From NCBI GenBank assembly GCA_900555005.1, contig USJM01000018.1, forward strand, positions 1 through 16,711: DNA of 16,711 nucleotides, in the 5' to 3' direction. Source of the DNA: an uncultured Lachnospiraceae bacterium. GTDB lineage: Bacteria > Bacillota_A > Clostridia > Lachnospirales > Lachnospiraceae. The notes beneath the pieces are model-generated. The model was not told the DNA's origin. It was given only the letters and a program-made list of their open reading frames with translations, and ran no database searches. Position numbers and translations under genes: made by a program. Of this stretch, positions 7,591 through 13,800 are shown piece by piece; position 1 is the stretch's first letter; the number at the start of each line of letters is the position of its first letter.

Positions 7591-9983
7591 TCAGCCGGTT
7601 GAGCGCTCGATGTCAATCACCGAATCCACCTGTCTGATCTTCTCAATGAGTTCACGGAGCGCTGCCTTTCCGGGAACCTGAAACTCAAAGGTGATCGTTG
7701 CAAGCCCCTGCCTGTTTGTCCGGGAGGTAACCCCCTGAACGTCGATCTTCCGCTCCGTCAGAATCTTTGTGATGTCGACCAGAAGTCCTGTCCGGTTGTG
7801 CGCGAAGATTCGGATTTCCGCCATGTACAGCTTGTTTCCGTCTCCAGTTCTTGCATCATCCGCCCACTCGACATTGATCAGCCTGGACCGCTCAGACTGC
7901 GGCAGGTTGACAACATTGACGCAGTCTGTACGGTGAACTGTAATACCGCGCCCGCGCGTGATGAACCCGACAATCTCGTCTCCCGGAACCGGGCTGCAGC
8001 ACTTGGACAGCCTGACTGACACATCGTCAATCCCGTGAACAATGATCCCGCTTTTGGACCGCGTCACCTTCCCGGCTTCCCTCTGGCTGCTGCCACTCAG
8101 AATGTCGGCATCTGTCACCTGATTGCTGTGATCCTTTGAATAGCATTCCTGAAGCTTGTTGACAATCTGTCCTTCCTTCAGTCCGCCATGACCGACAGCC
8201 GCCAGGACGGAATCCCAGTCGCGGAACCCGTACTTGGAAGTCGCTGCCTCCGTGTAATCAGGCCTGGTCAGTTCCGAGTAGTTCAGCCCCTTCGCTCTGC
8301 AATAATTCTGGAGTGCCTCTTTCCCGCGCTGGATATTGTCTTCCTTGCGTTCCTGCTTGAACCACTGATTGATCTTGTTCTTTGCCTGCGTGCTCTTTAC
8401 AATCGAAAGCCAGTCGCGGCTCGGCCCCTTCGAGTTGGCAGACGTGATGATCTCGATCCGGTCTCCATTCTGAATCACATAATCGATCGTCACCAGCTTG
8501 CCATTGACTCTCGCACCAACCATCCGGTTTCCAACCGCAGAGTGGATGCTGTAGGCAAAATCGATGGGGGTAGATCCATTTGGAAGCGTCTTGACGTCCC
8601 CCGCGGGTGTGAAGCAGTAGACATTCTCATTGAAGAGATTCAGATCACTCTTGAGCAGCGATAAAAATTCCTTGTTGTCCGACTCCTGCTGCCATTCAAG
8701 AATCTGGCGCAGCCAGTTCATCTTCTCCTCTTCCTCTGCGGAGAGGTCTTCCTGCCGTCGGAGGCTTCCTTGTATTTCCAGTGTGCCGCGATACCATATT
8801 CAGCGACACGATGCATTTCAACCGTCCGAATCTGAATCTCAAACGGAGAACCGTTCGGGGCGATCAGCGTCGTTGCAGCGACTGGTACATATTCTCTTTC
8901 GGCATCGCGATGTAGTCCTTGAACCGGCCCGGAATGGGGTTACATCTTATGGATTACGCCGAGCGCCGCATAGCAGTCCGGGACAGTGTCCACAATGATG
9001 CGGACTGCGAACAGGTCATATATCTGGTCGATGGTTTTATTCTGATTCACCATCTTCTTATAGATGGAGAAGAAATGCTTCGCGCGGCCGTACACCTCCG
9101 CCTTGATGCCGGCTTCCTTCATCTTCGCCGAGACATCCTTCACGATTCCGTTGACGAAGGCCTGCCGCTCAGAACGCTTCAGCGCCACCTTCTCCACCAG
9201 GTCGTAGTAGACATCCGGCTCCAGATACTTCAGAGACAGGTCATCCAACTCGACCTTTACCTTGCTGATACCAAGGCGCTGTGCAATCGGGGAGTAGATA
9301 TCCAGCGTTTCCCTGGCTTTTTCCTTCTGCTTCTCGGGCTTCATGTACTGAAGCGTCCGCATATTGTGAAGGCGGTCCGCCAGTTTGATCAGGATGACCC
9401 GGATATCCTTGGCCATTGCCAGAAACATCTTCCGAAGGTTCTCGGCCTGCATCTCCAGTTTGTCGGCCGAGTAGGACAGCTGTCCCAGCTTTGTGACGCC
9501 ATCGACCAGAAGTGCGACTTCCTCTCCAAACTCCTTGCGGAGCTCGTCGAGCGTCATGATCGTGTCTTCCACAACGTCATGCAGAAGTCCGGCCGCGATC
9601 GTCTCCTTGTCCAGTTCCAGATCAGCGAGGATGATGCCCACGCAGAGCGGATGAATGATATACGGCTCCCCCGACTTCCGCTTCTGGTTTCTGTGCGCCT
9701 CATCCGCCACGCGGAACGCCTTTTCCACCAGTGTAATATCATCAGAGGGATGGTCTTTGCGGATGCTTGCGATCAGTTCTCTGTACAGATCGTCCGGACT
9801 GGTAAAGTCCTCCATCGTCTTCGGTCTGGCATCCGCCTGGCGGATCAGCATCCGGTCATTGTCGTTCTCTGAAGGCGCAGAAATGCCCGAAGGCTGTGTC
9901 ATCTTCCGGTCACCAAGCCCCAGCGGGACCACGACCTTCTCTTTCTGTCCTTCCGGCATCTTTCCCGGAACTGCAACTTTCAT
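7591..9983 (-). CDS. relA: Bifunctional (p)ppGpp synthetase/hydrolase Rel, broken by clustered frameshifts
   Basis: Long RelA/SpoT homologue that makes and degrades (p)ppGpp in the stringent response. Domains in order: HD hydrolase with [22 protein letters not shown] and [14 protein letters not shown] (residues about 97-210); synthetase with [13 protein letters not shown] and [14 protein letters not shown] starting [20 protein letters not shown]; a CC-type zinc-finger/RIS region ([14 protein letters not shown]); and a C-terminal ACT domain ([20 protein letters not shown]). The frame is lost between 8941 and 8747. Reading across frames restores [37 protein letters not shown] and [16 protein letters not shown], with about four bases missing at three sites (about 8936-8941, 8873/8874 and 8747/8748). 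Reconstructed length is about 799 aa, with a ~55-residue N-terminal extension before the HD domain. ATG 9983 has a poor ribosome site; ATG 9997, with GAGG 5 nt upstream, fits if one A is missing from the run at 9984-9987. Confidence 0.9.
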
Positions 9984-10076
9984 CTTTTCTTCGCCATATA
10001 CACCTCAGGCTTCTTCACCCGCCATCACCGATGTCTGTATTCCCTGCTCTCCGCGTCCTGAAACCTGTCAGGCACC

Positions 10077-10604
10077 TCAGGCACCTGCATAGCGGATCAC
10101 GGACTCTACATCGTATCCCTCAAGATTCTTTCTGCCGTTCAGGCCGGCAAGCTCCATCAAAAATACACACCGGTCGACCTTTCCGCCAAGCCGCTCGATC
10201 AGCTTGATCGCAGCGGCCACGGTGCCGCCTGTCGCAATCAGGTCATCCACGATCACAACGCGCTGTCCCGGCTTGATTGCATCCTTATGGATCTCGATGG
10301 TTGCCTCGCCGTACTCCAGATCGTATGTCTGCTCGATCGTCTCGCATGGCAGCTTCCCTTTCTTGCGGACCAGAACAAATGGCTTGTGCTGGTTATAGGC
10401 AATCGGCATCCCGAAGAGAAACCCTCTCGATTCCAGCCCGACCACGACATCGTACTCATCAGGATCGCCGCACAGCTTCTGCATCTCGTCAATCGCCAGA
10501 TGAAGACCGTCTGCGTCCTGCAGAACGGATGTGATATCACGAAACATGATTCCCTTTTTCGGGAAATCCGGTATGGTTCTTACGTAATCTTCGACTTTCT
10601 TCAT
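10077..10604 (-). CDS. apt: Adenine phosphoribosyltransferase
   Basis: Converts adenine and PRPP to AMP and pyrophosphate in purine salvage (cytoplasm). The 175-residue protein is the usual Apt length. Family features are the N-terminal IPDFPKKGIMFRDITSVL, the VVGLESRGFLFG loop, the RKKGKLPCETI flexible loop, and the PRPP-binding VVIVDDLIATGGT at residues about 116-128. Start at 10604 (MKKVEDYVRTIPDF), with GGAGGGG 8-10 nt upstream; the longer upstream reading lacks family similarity. First gene of the probable apt-relA-MBL-hemZ operon; linkage of apt with relA is common in Firmicutes. Confidence 0.96.
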   Translation of the reverse strand: MKKVEDYVRTIPDFPKKGIMFRDITSVLQDADGLHLAIDEMQKLCGDPDEYDVVVGLESRGFLFGMPIAYNQHKPFVLVRKKGKLPCETIEQTYDLEYGEATIEIHKDAIKPGQRVVIVDDLIATGGTVAAAIKLIERLGGKVDRCVFLMELAGLNGRKNLEGYDVESVIRYAGA

Positions 10605-10701
10605 GAGAACAGCCCCTCCACTGCCATAGTTTTTCCAGTAATGTCTGCCGCCCGAAGGCCGGTTTCTCCTCACAGCCATCAGACAGATAAACACGGAGTT
10701 C

Positions 10702-10730
10702 AGTATATCATTCGAATATCTTCCTTGCAA
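10702..10730 (-). promoter_or_regulatory. Promoter of the apt operon
   Basis: Minus-strand TTGCAA (10725-10730), a 17-nt spacer and TATACT (10702-10707), with an extended TGA directly before the -10. Predicted transcription start near 10695, about 90 nt before the apt ATG. Confidence 0.65.
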
Positions 10731-10733
10731 GGA
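10722..10733. repeat. 12-bp perfect palindrome over the apt -35 element
   Basis: TCCTTGCAAGGA is a perfect dyad containing the -35 hexamer of the apt promoter. Position suits a repressor operator, but no cognate regulator is evident and a short palindrome can occur by chance. Confidence 0.4.
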
Positions 10734-10815
10734 TGGTCCAACGCTCTGATTTCCTGTCTTTTCAAACGCATTCTTAATTTAATCTTTAATTAGCTTTCGT
10801 TTTCAGAATGCACAT

Positions 10816-10850
10816 CTGTTTATACAAACTTTCCATAAATGTTTAAACAG
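10816..10850. repeat. Inverted repeat between the apt and HPr-like promoters
   Basis: Arms CTGTTTATAC (10816-10825) and GTTTAAACAG (10841-10850) match at nine of ten positions around a 15-nt centre. The repeat ends 28 nt upstream of the HPr-gene -35. Possible regulator-binding site; unproven. Confidence 0.35.
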
Positions 10851-10877
10851 TGCCTTTTTATTTGAGCAGTTCTATAA

Positions 10878-10906
10878 TTGACGCTCCTAATTTCTTATGT
10901 TAGTAT
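10878..10906 (+). promoter_or_regulatory. Promoter of the HPr-like gene
   Basis: TTGACG (10878-10883), a 17-nt spacer and TAGTAT (10901-10906) preceded by an extended TGT. Predicted start near 10913, giving a leader of about 64 nt. Confidence 0.6.
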
Positions 10907-10976
10907 TTTGAAAGGCTTCATCAAAAACATTGCCGGGTATCCGGCAGAGGCAAGAACAGGCAAAGGGGTGTGTTAC

Positions 10977-11222
10977 ATGGTTAGTCAGAAAATCAGCAAA
11001 ACTCGTGAAGACGGGATCGGGGAAATCATTCCGCAGATTGTTCAGACGGCATGTGCGTTTAAGAGCGTGATCACATTCGAAGTGAATGACAAGCATGTGA
11101 ATGCAAAGAGTATTATGGGTGTTATGGCTCTCGCGAGCCAGAATGCACCGCAGCTTCAGGTCACGGCCGATGGTGAAGATGAGGCGGAAGCTGTACATGC
11201 AATTGTCGAACTGATCAGCTGA
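10977..11222 (+). CDS. HPr-like protein lacking the phosphorylatable histidine (Crh-like)
   Basis: An 81-residue member of the HPr fold family. HPr carries phosphate in the sugar phosphotransferase system through His15 and is also phosphorylated on Ser46 by HPr kinase. Here the Ser46 region is excellent (VNAKSIMGVMALAS, Ser at residue 45), and VQTACAFKSVITFEV and the C-terminal half fit the family. The GLHARPA active-site motif is absent, replaced by GIGEIIPQI with one residue fewer. The reading frame around it is continuous and no alternative frame restores the motif. By analogy with Bacillus Crh, which has Gln15, it may be a regulatory protein and not a PTS carrier (inference). Start ATG 10977, with AAGGGG 8 nt upstream. 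Flanked by its own promoter and a separate tRNA unit. A degenerate paralogue is the alternative. Confidence 0.8.
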   Translation: MVSQKISKTREDGIGEIIPQIVQTACAFKSVITFEVNDKHVNAKSIMGVMALASQNAPQLQVTADGEDEAEAVHAIVELIS

Positions 11223-11233
11223 CAAAAAAGTGC

Positions 11234-11262
11234 TTGACAATCAGCGCTTCCAGCAGTAGTAT
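11234..11262 (+). promoter_or_regulatory. Promoter of tRNA-Arg
   Basis: Consensus TTGACA (11234-11239), a 17-nt spacer and TAGTAT (11257-11262), only 12 bp after the stop codon of the HPr-like gene. Predicted start about 14 nt before the mature tRNA 5' end. Confidence 0.7.
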
Positions 11263-11282
11263 ACATTCTGTTGCCACGAAAT

Positions 11283-11356
11283 GTGTGCGTAGCTCAGCTG
11301 GATAGAGCGTCTGGCTACGGACCAGAAGGTCGCGGGTTCGAATCCTGTCGCGCACG
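11283..11356 (+). tRNA. tRNA-Arg (anticodon ACG)
   Basis: A complete cloverleaf can be folded by hand. Acceptor GTGTGCG pairs with CGCGCAC with one G-U. The D arm is GCTC-AGCTGGATA-GAGC. The anticodon arm is TCTGG-CTACGGA-CCAGA with anticodon ACG, and the T arm is GCGGG-TTCGAAT-CCTGT with two G-U pairs. The discriminator base is G at 11356; CCA is not encoded. A34 would be deaminated to inosine so that CGU, CGC and CGA are read (known for this tRNA). It forms a single-gene unit with its own promoter and terminator. Confidence 0.95.
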
Positions 11357-11360
11357 TTCT

Positions 11361-11397
11361 AAGAGACGGCTGTTATCACACAGGTGTCTCTTTTTTT
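11361..11397 (+). terminator. Rho-independent terminator of tRNA-Arg
   Basis: Stem AAGAGAC/GTCTCTT with an inner CTGT/ACAG pairing, followed directly by a run of T on the plus strand. It begins 4 nt after the mature tRNA end. Confidence 0.85.
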
Positions 11398-11412
11398 GTT
11401 GTATGTTTTTTT

Positions 11413-11454
11413 ATTCCCCGGAGCAGCACCCATTGACAGCCTGCCCCGAGGAAT
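11413..11454 (-). repeat. 14-bp hairpin just after the GNAT stop codon
   Basis: Arms 11413-11426 and 11441-11454 flank a 14-nt loop. As minus-strand RNA all 14 positions pair (12 Watson-Crick, two G-U); as plus-strand RNA the same two positions are mismatched. It lies 9 nt after the GNAT stop. An A-run, not a U-run, follows it on the minus strand, so it is not a classic terminator; it may mark or protect the transcript's 3' end. Confidence 0.45.
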
Positions 11455-11463
11455 CTTTTCTGC

Positions 11464-11973
11464 CTACAGTCTCTTTACCACAATGTTTCTCAGCAGAGAG
11501 CCGTATTTGTTTCTCACGGCTGCCGTAAGATATCCGAGCTTCAGGCAGTTCTCCATGCTGTACGGATTTTTCGGGGAGACCGTTCCGACCGCATAGTGGA
11601 ATCCTCTTCTCCTCAGTTCCTTCTCCGCTTCCATCATCAGCATCCGCTGGATGCCATGTCCTCTGTACGCCGGCAGGACGGCAGCTGATTCCATATGTGC
11701 CGTGAACGGAAGTTCTCTGTCCGGAAGGCCTGCATCTCTTCCAAGGTTCTCCGGTCCATCCCCCGGGATATGTACAATCAGAAAGCCAACCGTTCCGCCG
11801 TCACAGTCTGCAAGCTCCGTAAAGCCCTGATCTTTGATATGCCGGCGGACAAACTCCTCGTCATCTGTTACATAGATTTCCGGGTCCTCGAGATTCTCCG
11901 CGACCGTCTTCATAATGTCCACAATGGAGGCAGCGTCCTCCTCCATCGCTGTCCTGATTGTAATGTGAGTCAT
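11464..11973 (-). CDS. GNAT-family N-acetyltransferase
   Basis: 169-residue acetyl-CoA-dependent acyltransferase of the GNAT superfamily; acceptor unknown. Seen: an N-terminal ITIRTAMEEDAASIVDIM strand-helix typical of the family, the acetyl-CoA pyrophosphate-binding motif AAVLPAYRGHGIQRMLM (residues about 97-113), and a C-terminal VSPKNPYSMENCLKLGY segment where GNATs carry their asparagine and tyrosine. The ATG at 11973 has AAAGG 8 nt upstream and lies 15 nt after the transporter stop, so the two genes are probably co-transcribed. No frame break is seen. Confidence 0.9.
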   Translation of the reverse strand: MTHITIRTAMEEDAASIVDIMKTVAENLEDPEIYVTDDEEFVRRHIKDQGFTELADCDGGTVGFLIVHIPGDGPENLGRDAGLPDRELPFTAHMESAAVLPAYRGHGIQRMLMMEAEKELRRRGFHYAVGTVSPKNPYSMENCLKLGYLTAAVRNKYGSLLRNIVVKRL

Positions 11974-11988
11974 AAAGTCTGCCTTTCG

Positions 11989-12975
11989 TTACGCACTCTC
12001 CGCAGCTGTTTCGTTTCTGAAGTCAGATTTCTTTCTGCCGCCTGTCGATATGAGAATCAGCATCGCAAATACTGCCGCGAATCCGACTGCATCGTATATG
12101 GTAAACCGGCCTCCGAAGATGGTATAGGTAATGACAGCCGCCGTAACCGGTTCTGAGAAGCCGTACAGGATCGCTTTGTCCGGCCCGATCATGGACACTC
12201 CCGTCATGTAAAAGGTAAATGCGAGGACATTGCCGACCAAAACGACAAATGCAATTCCAAAAACGCCTGCCGGAGCAGGTGTATAATGGAAGGTCCACGG
12301 GTGGAAAAGGACAAAAAAGGATGCTCCTCCAATCAGAAATGCCCACGTCTGGAGTACCGCAATCGGATACCTGTCCATAAAGGACTTCGGCACTTCATTA
12401 TAAAGGGTGACCATCAGTGCACAGCCGACGCCGGTCATGACAGCCCTCGGCGATACCGGTACTGAGTCCAGCCGGCCATGTGTCGTGATGAGAAGGACGC
12501 CGGCCAGTGCCAGGACAATGGCCACCGTTTCCCGCGGTTTCGGTTTTCGTCTGGCTGTGAGGCAGGCCCAGGCAAGGATGAAGATCGGCGAAAGATCCTG
12601 AAGAATCGTGGCTGCCGCGGCACTTGACCACTGAATCGTCTGGAAATACAGATACTGGCAGATACAGACTCCTGCCGCGTAAGTCAGGATCTGCCGCACA
12701 TCCTGAGCAGCCGCAAAGACCTCAAACAGCTTGTCCCGGTGCCGGATCAGGCAGTACACAAACAGAATGATGCCGGCAAGCCCCAGTCTGTACGGAACCA
12801 GCCAGCGGCTGTCCATTCCCTGATAGCGAAAGAGATACTGCCCCATCGAACCGCTCAGTCCCCAGCAGATTCCGCCGCCTGTGGCAAGAACCGCGCCCGC
12901 AAGCCCTTTCTCTGCTCTCTTTCTCTGATCCCCTGCTGCCTTGTATTCTGCCTTTTGCAATCTTGCCCGTTCCAT
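11989..12975 (-). CDS. EamA/DMT-superfamily transporter
   Basis: Integral membrane protein of about 328 residues with about ten hydrophobic helices in two EamA repeats, as in drug/metabolite transporters exporting amino acids, nucleosides or other metabolites; the substrate cannot be read from sequence. A basic cytoplasmic N-terminus (MERARLQKAEYKAAGDQRKR) precedes the first helix. The first repeat carries GGGICWGLSGSMGQYLF and later ATILQDLSPIFILAWACL. The second holds GNVLAFTFYMTGVSMIGP followed by LYGFSEPVTAAVITY, a typical EamA signature. I chose the start at 12975 because GGAGA lies about 10 nt upstream and the length suits the family; a longer reading to 13107 runs through a GC-rich hairpin and looks non-coding. 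Confidence 0.9.
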   Translation of the reverse strand: MERARLQKAEYKAAGDQRKRAEKGLAGAVLATGGGICWGLSGSMGQYLFRYQGMDSRWLVPYRLGLAGIILFVYCLIRHRDKLFEVFAAAQDVRQILTYAAGVCICQYLYFQTIQWSSAAAATILQDLSPIFILAWACLTARRKPKPRETVAIVLALAGVLLITTHGRLDSVPVSPRAVMTGVGCALMVTLYNEVPKSFMDRYPIAVLQTWAFLIGGASFFVLFHPWTFHYTPAPAGVFGIAFVVLVGNVLAFTFYMTGVSMIGPDKAILYGFSEPVTAAVITYTIFGGRFTIYDAVGFAAVFAMLILISTGGRKKSDFRNETAAESA

Positions 12976-13036
12976 AAATATCCAGTCTCCGCGGTCATCT
13001 TGTGTTCCGTACTCGATGATGGTCGCCGACCCCAAC

Positions 13037-13073
13037 AGAAGGGCCGGGCGGGGGGTGGCCCGGCGCCCCTTCT
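13037..13073. repeat. Very GC-rich hairpin between the DUF6465 and transporter genes
   Basis: Inner arms GCCGGGC/GCCCGGC (7 bp) and outer arms AGAAGG/CCTTCT (6 bp), with a three-base bulge and an 8-nt loop. It starts about 23 nt after the DUF6465 stop on the minus strand. No U-run follows on either strand, so I call it a hairpin, possibly a partial transcription stop or mRNA stabiliser. Confidence 0.5.
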
Positions 13074-13096
13074 CTGCGACATCCATCGGCTGCAGA

Positions 13097-13638
13097 TTAA
13101 AGTGCAATCTGTCCCTTCACATCATCGTTCAACACATAGTAGGCTGTATTGTCATCTGTGTTGACGTACAGGCTGACCTTCTTCAGCTCGGCTGCCTTTC
13201 TCCCGAACTTCTCCGTCCAGTCCTTCTTTGCCTGATCCATCAGGTCACTGACCAGGATGTCCTTTCCGGCATACTGAACGGAAACGGACTCCTCCGGAGC
13301 TGCCGCCTTCTCTGCCGCCTTTTTCACTGCAGCTGTCTTCTTCTCTGCCTTCTTAACCGCAGTCTCTGCTGCAGCCTTTGTCTCCTCAGCTGCCTTCTTC
13401 ACAGCAGAAGCAACAGCTGTCTTCGTCTCCTCTGCTGCCTTTTTCACATTCTCTGCTGCCTTCTCAGCCTTTGCAAGTGCCGGCTTTTCGACAACCTTCG
13501 CTGCAGTCTTCTCGGCCGCCGCTTCCTTCACCTCTGCTGTCTGAACCTCTGATGCCTTGACTGTCTTCTCTGCGCAGTCCTGCTCTCTGCTGCTTTTACA
13601 GCCTTGGAAGCGGATGACTTTTTCTGAACATTTCTCAT
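13097..13638 (-). CDS. DUF6465-type protein with Lys/Ala-rich repeat region, one frameshift
   Basis: Function unknown. The C-terminal ~65 residues (VSVQYAGKDILVSDLMDQA through LYVNTDDNTAYYVLND) match what I recall of DUF6465, a small domain common in Lachnospiraceae; this is from memory, not a search. The N-terminal two thirds are rich in Lys, Ala, Glu and Thr, with about three 15-residue repeats, resembling histone H1-like or coiled-coil sequence. The real start is ATG 13638 (MRNVQKKSSASKAVKAAESR), with AGGAGG 9 nt upstream. That frame stops soon after; one added base near 13573-13575 (ACT GCN GCA GAG) joins it to EKTVKASEVQTAEV and the rest. Reconstructed length is about 180 aa. A good promoter lies upstream. 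DNA binding by the basic repeats is only a guess. Confidence 0.75.
13310..13444 (-). repeat. Three imperfect 45-bp coding repeats (15-residue Lys/Ala units)
   Basis: Inside the DUF6465-type gene, units KKAAEETKTAVASAV, KKAAEETKAAAETAV and a diverged KKAEKKTAAVKKAAE follow each other in phase. The first two differ at only four residues, so a recent tandem duplication is likely. Helical or coiled-coil character is expected. Confidence 0.65.
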
Positions 13639-13703
13639 AACTGTACTCCTCCTGAAACATAAAATACAATGAAGTTGTTCTTTGTCATGCGTTCACAATC
13701 GGC

Positions 13704-13732
13704 ATCATACAACGAAACTGAAGCAAGTTCAA
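13704..13732 (-). promoter_or_regulatory. Promoter of the DUF6465-type gene
   Basis: Minus-strand TTGAAC (13727-13732), a 17-nt spacer and TATGAT (13704-13709). It lies in the 162-bp gap after recG; predicted start about 60 nt before the ATG. It may also drive the transporter and GNAT genes. Confidence 0.6.
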
Positions 13733-13800
13733 GCCTGCTTCCTACAAAATAAGCCCGGAATCGCCCATTTTACAGCAATTTCTGGTATAAACGAGTCCCC

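Larger units (their letters stand above)
10605..10976. other. Divergent intergenic region between apt and the HPr-like gene
   Basis: About 370 bp with no supportable gene. It is clearly more AT-rich than its surroundings, especially 10770-10910. It carries the minus-strand apt promoter, a 12-bp palindrome over that promoter's -35, a longer inverted repeat at 10816-10850 and the plus-strand promoter of the HPr-like gene. Both leaders are fairly long (about 90 nt for apt, about 64 nt for the HPr-like gene). Confidence 0.8.

Noticed and set aside
8919..9872. Long plus-strand open frame of about 317 codons opposite relA
   Set aside because: It is fully antisense to conserved HD and synthetase sequence, has no ribosome site, and its composition (Leu, His, Arg, Asp-rich) is what a mirrored GC-rich coding strand gives.
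10873..10878. Perfect TATAAT as a -10 element
   Set aside because: No reasonable -35 lies 16-19 nt upstream. The TTGACG/TAGTAT pair just downstream is better placed.
10878..10976. Upstream extension of the HPr-like gene
   Set aside because: The extra 33 codons overlap the promoter; the AAGGGG-preceded ATG at 10977 gives a protein aligned with HPr from its first residues.
11228..11249. Hairpin AAGTGCT/AGCGCTT as a terminator for the HPr-like gene or for minus-strand transcription
   Set aside because: On the plus strand no U-run follows; on the minus strand, where T residues follow, one central pair becomes a C-A mismatch. It also overlaps the tRNA promoter.
11283..11356. tRNA-Arg as an attachment site for a mobile element
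   Set aside because: No integrase, no duplicated tRNA 3' end and no mobile genes are seen on either side.
13639..13669. Alternative start of the DUF6465-type gene reading MYFMFQEEY
   Set aside because: This frame translates through the AGGAGG ribosome site of the ATG at 13638; it only connects to the main frame because of the apparent missing base.
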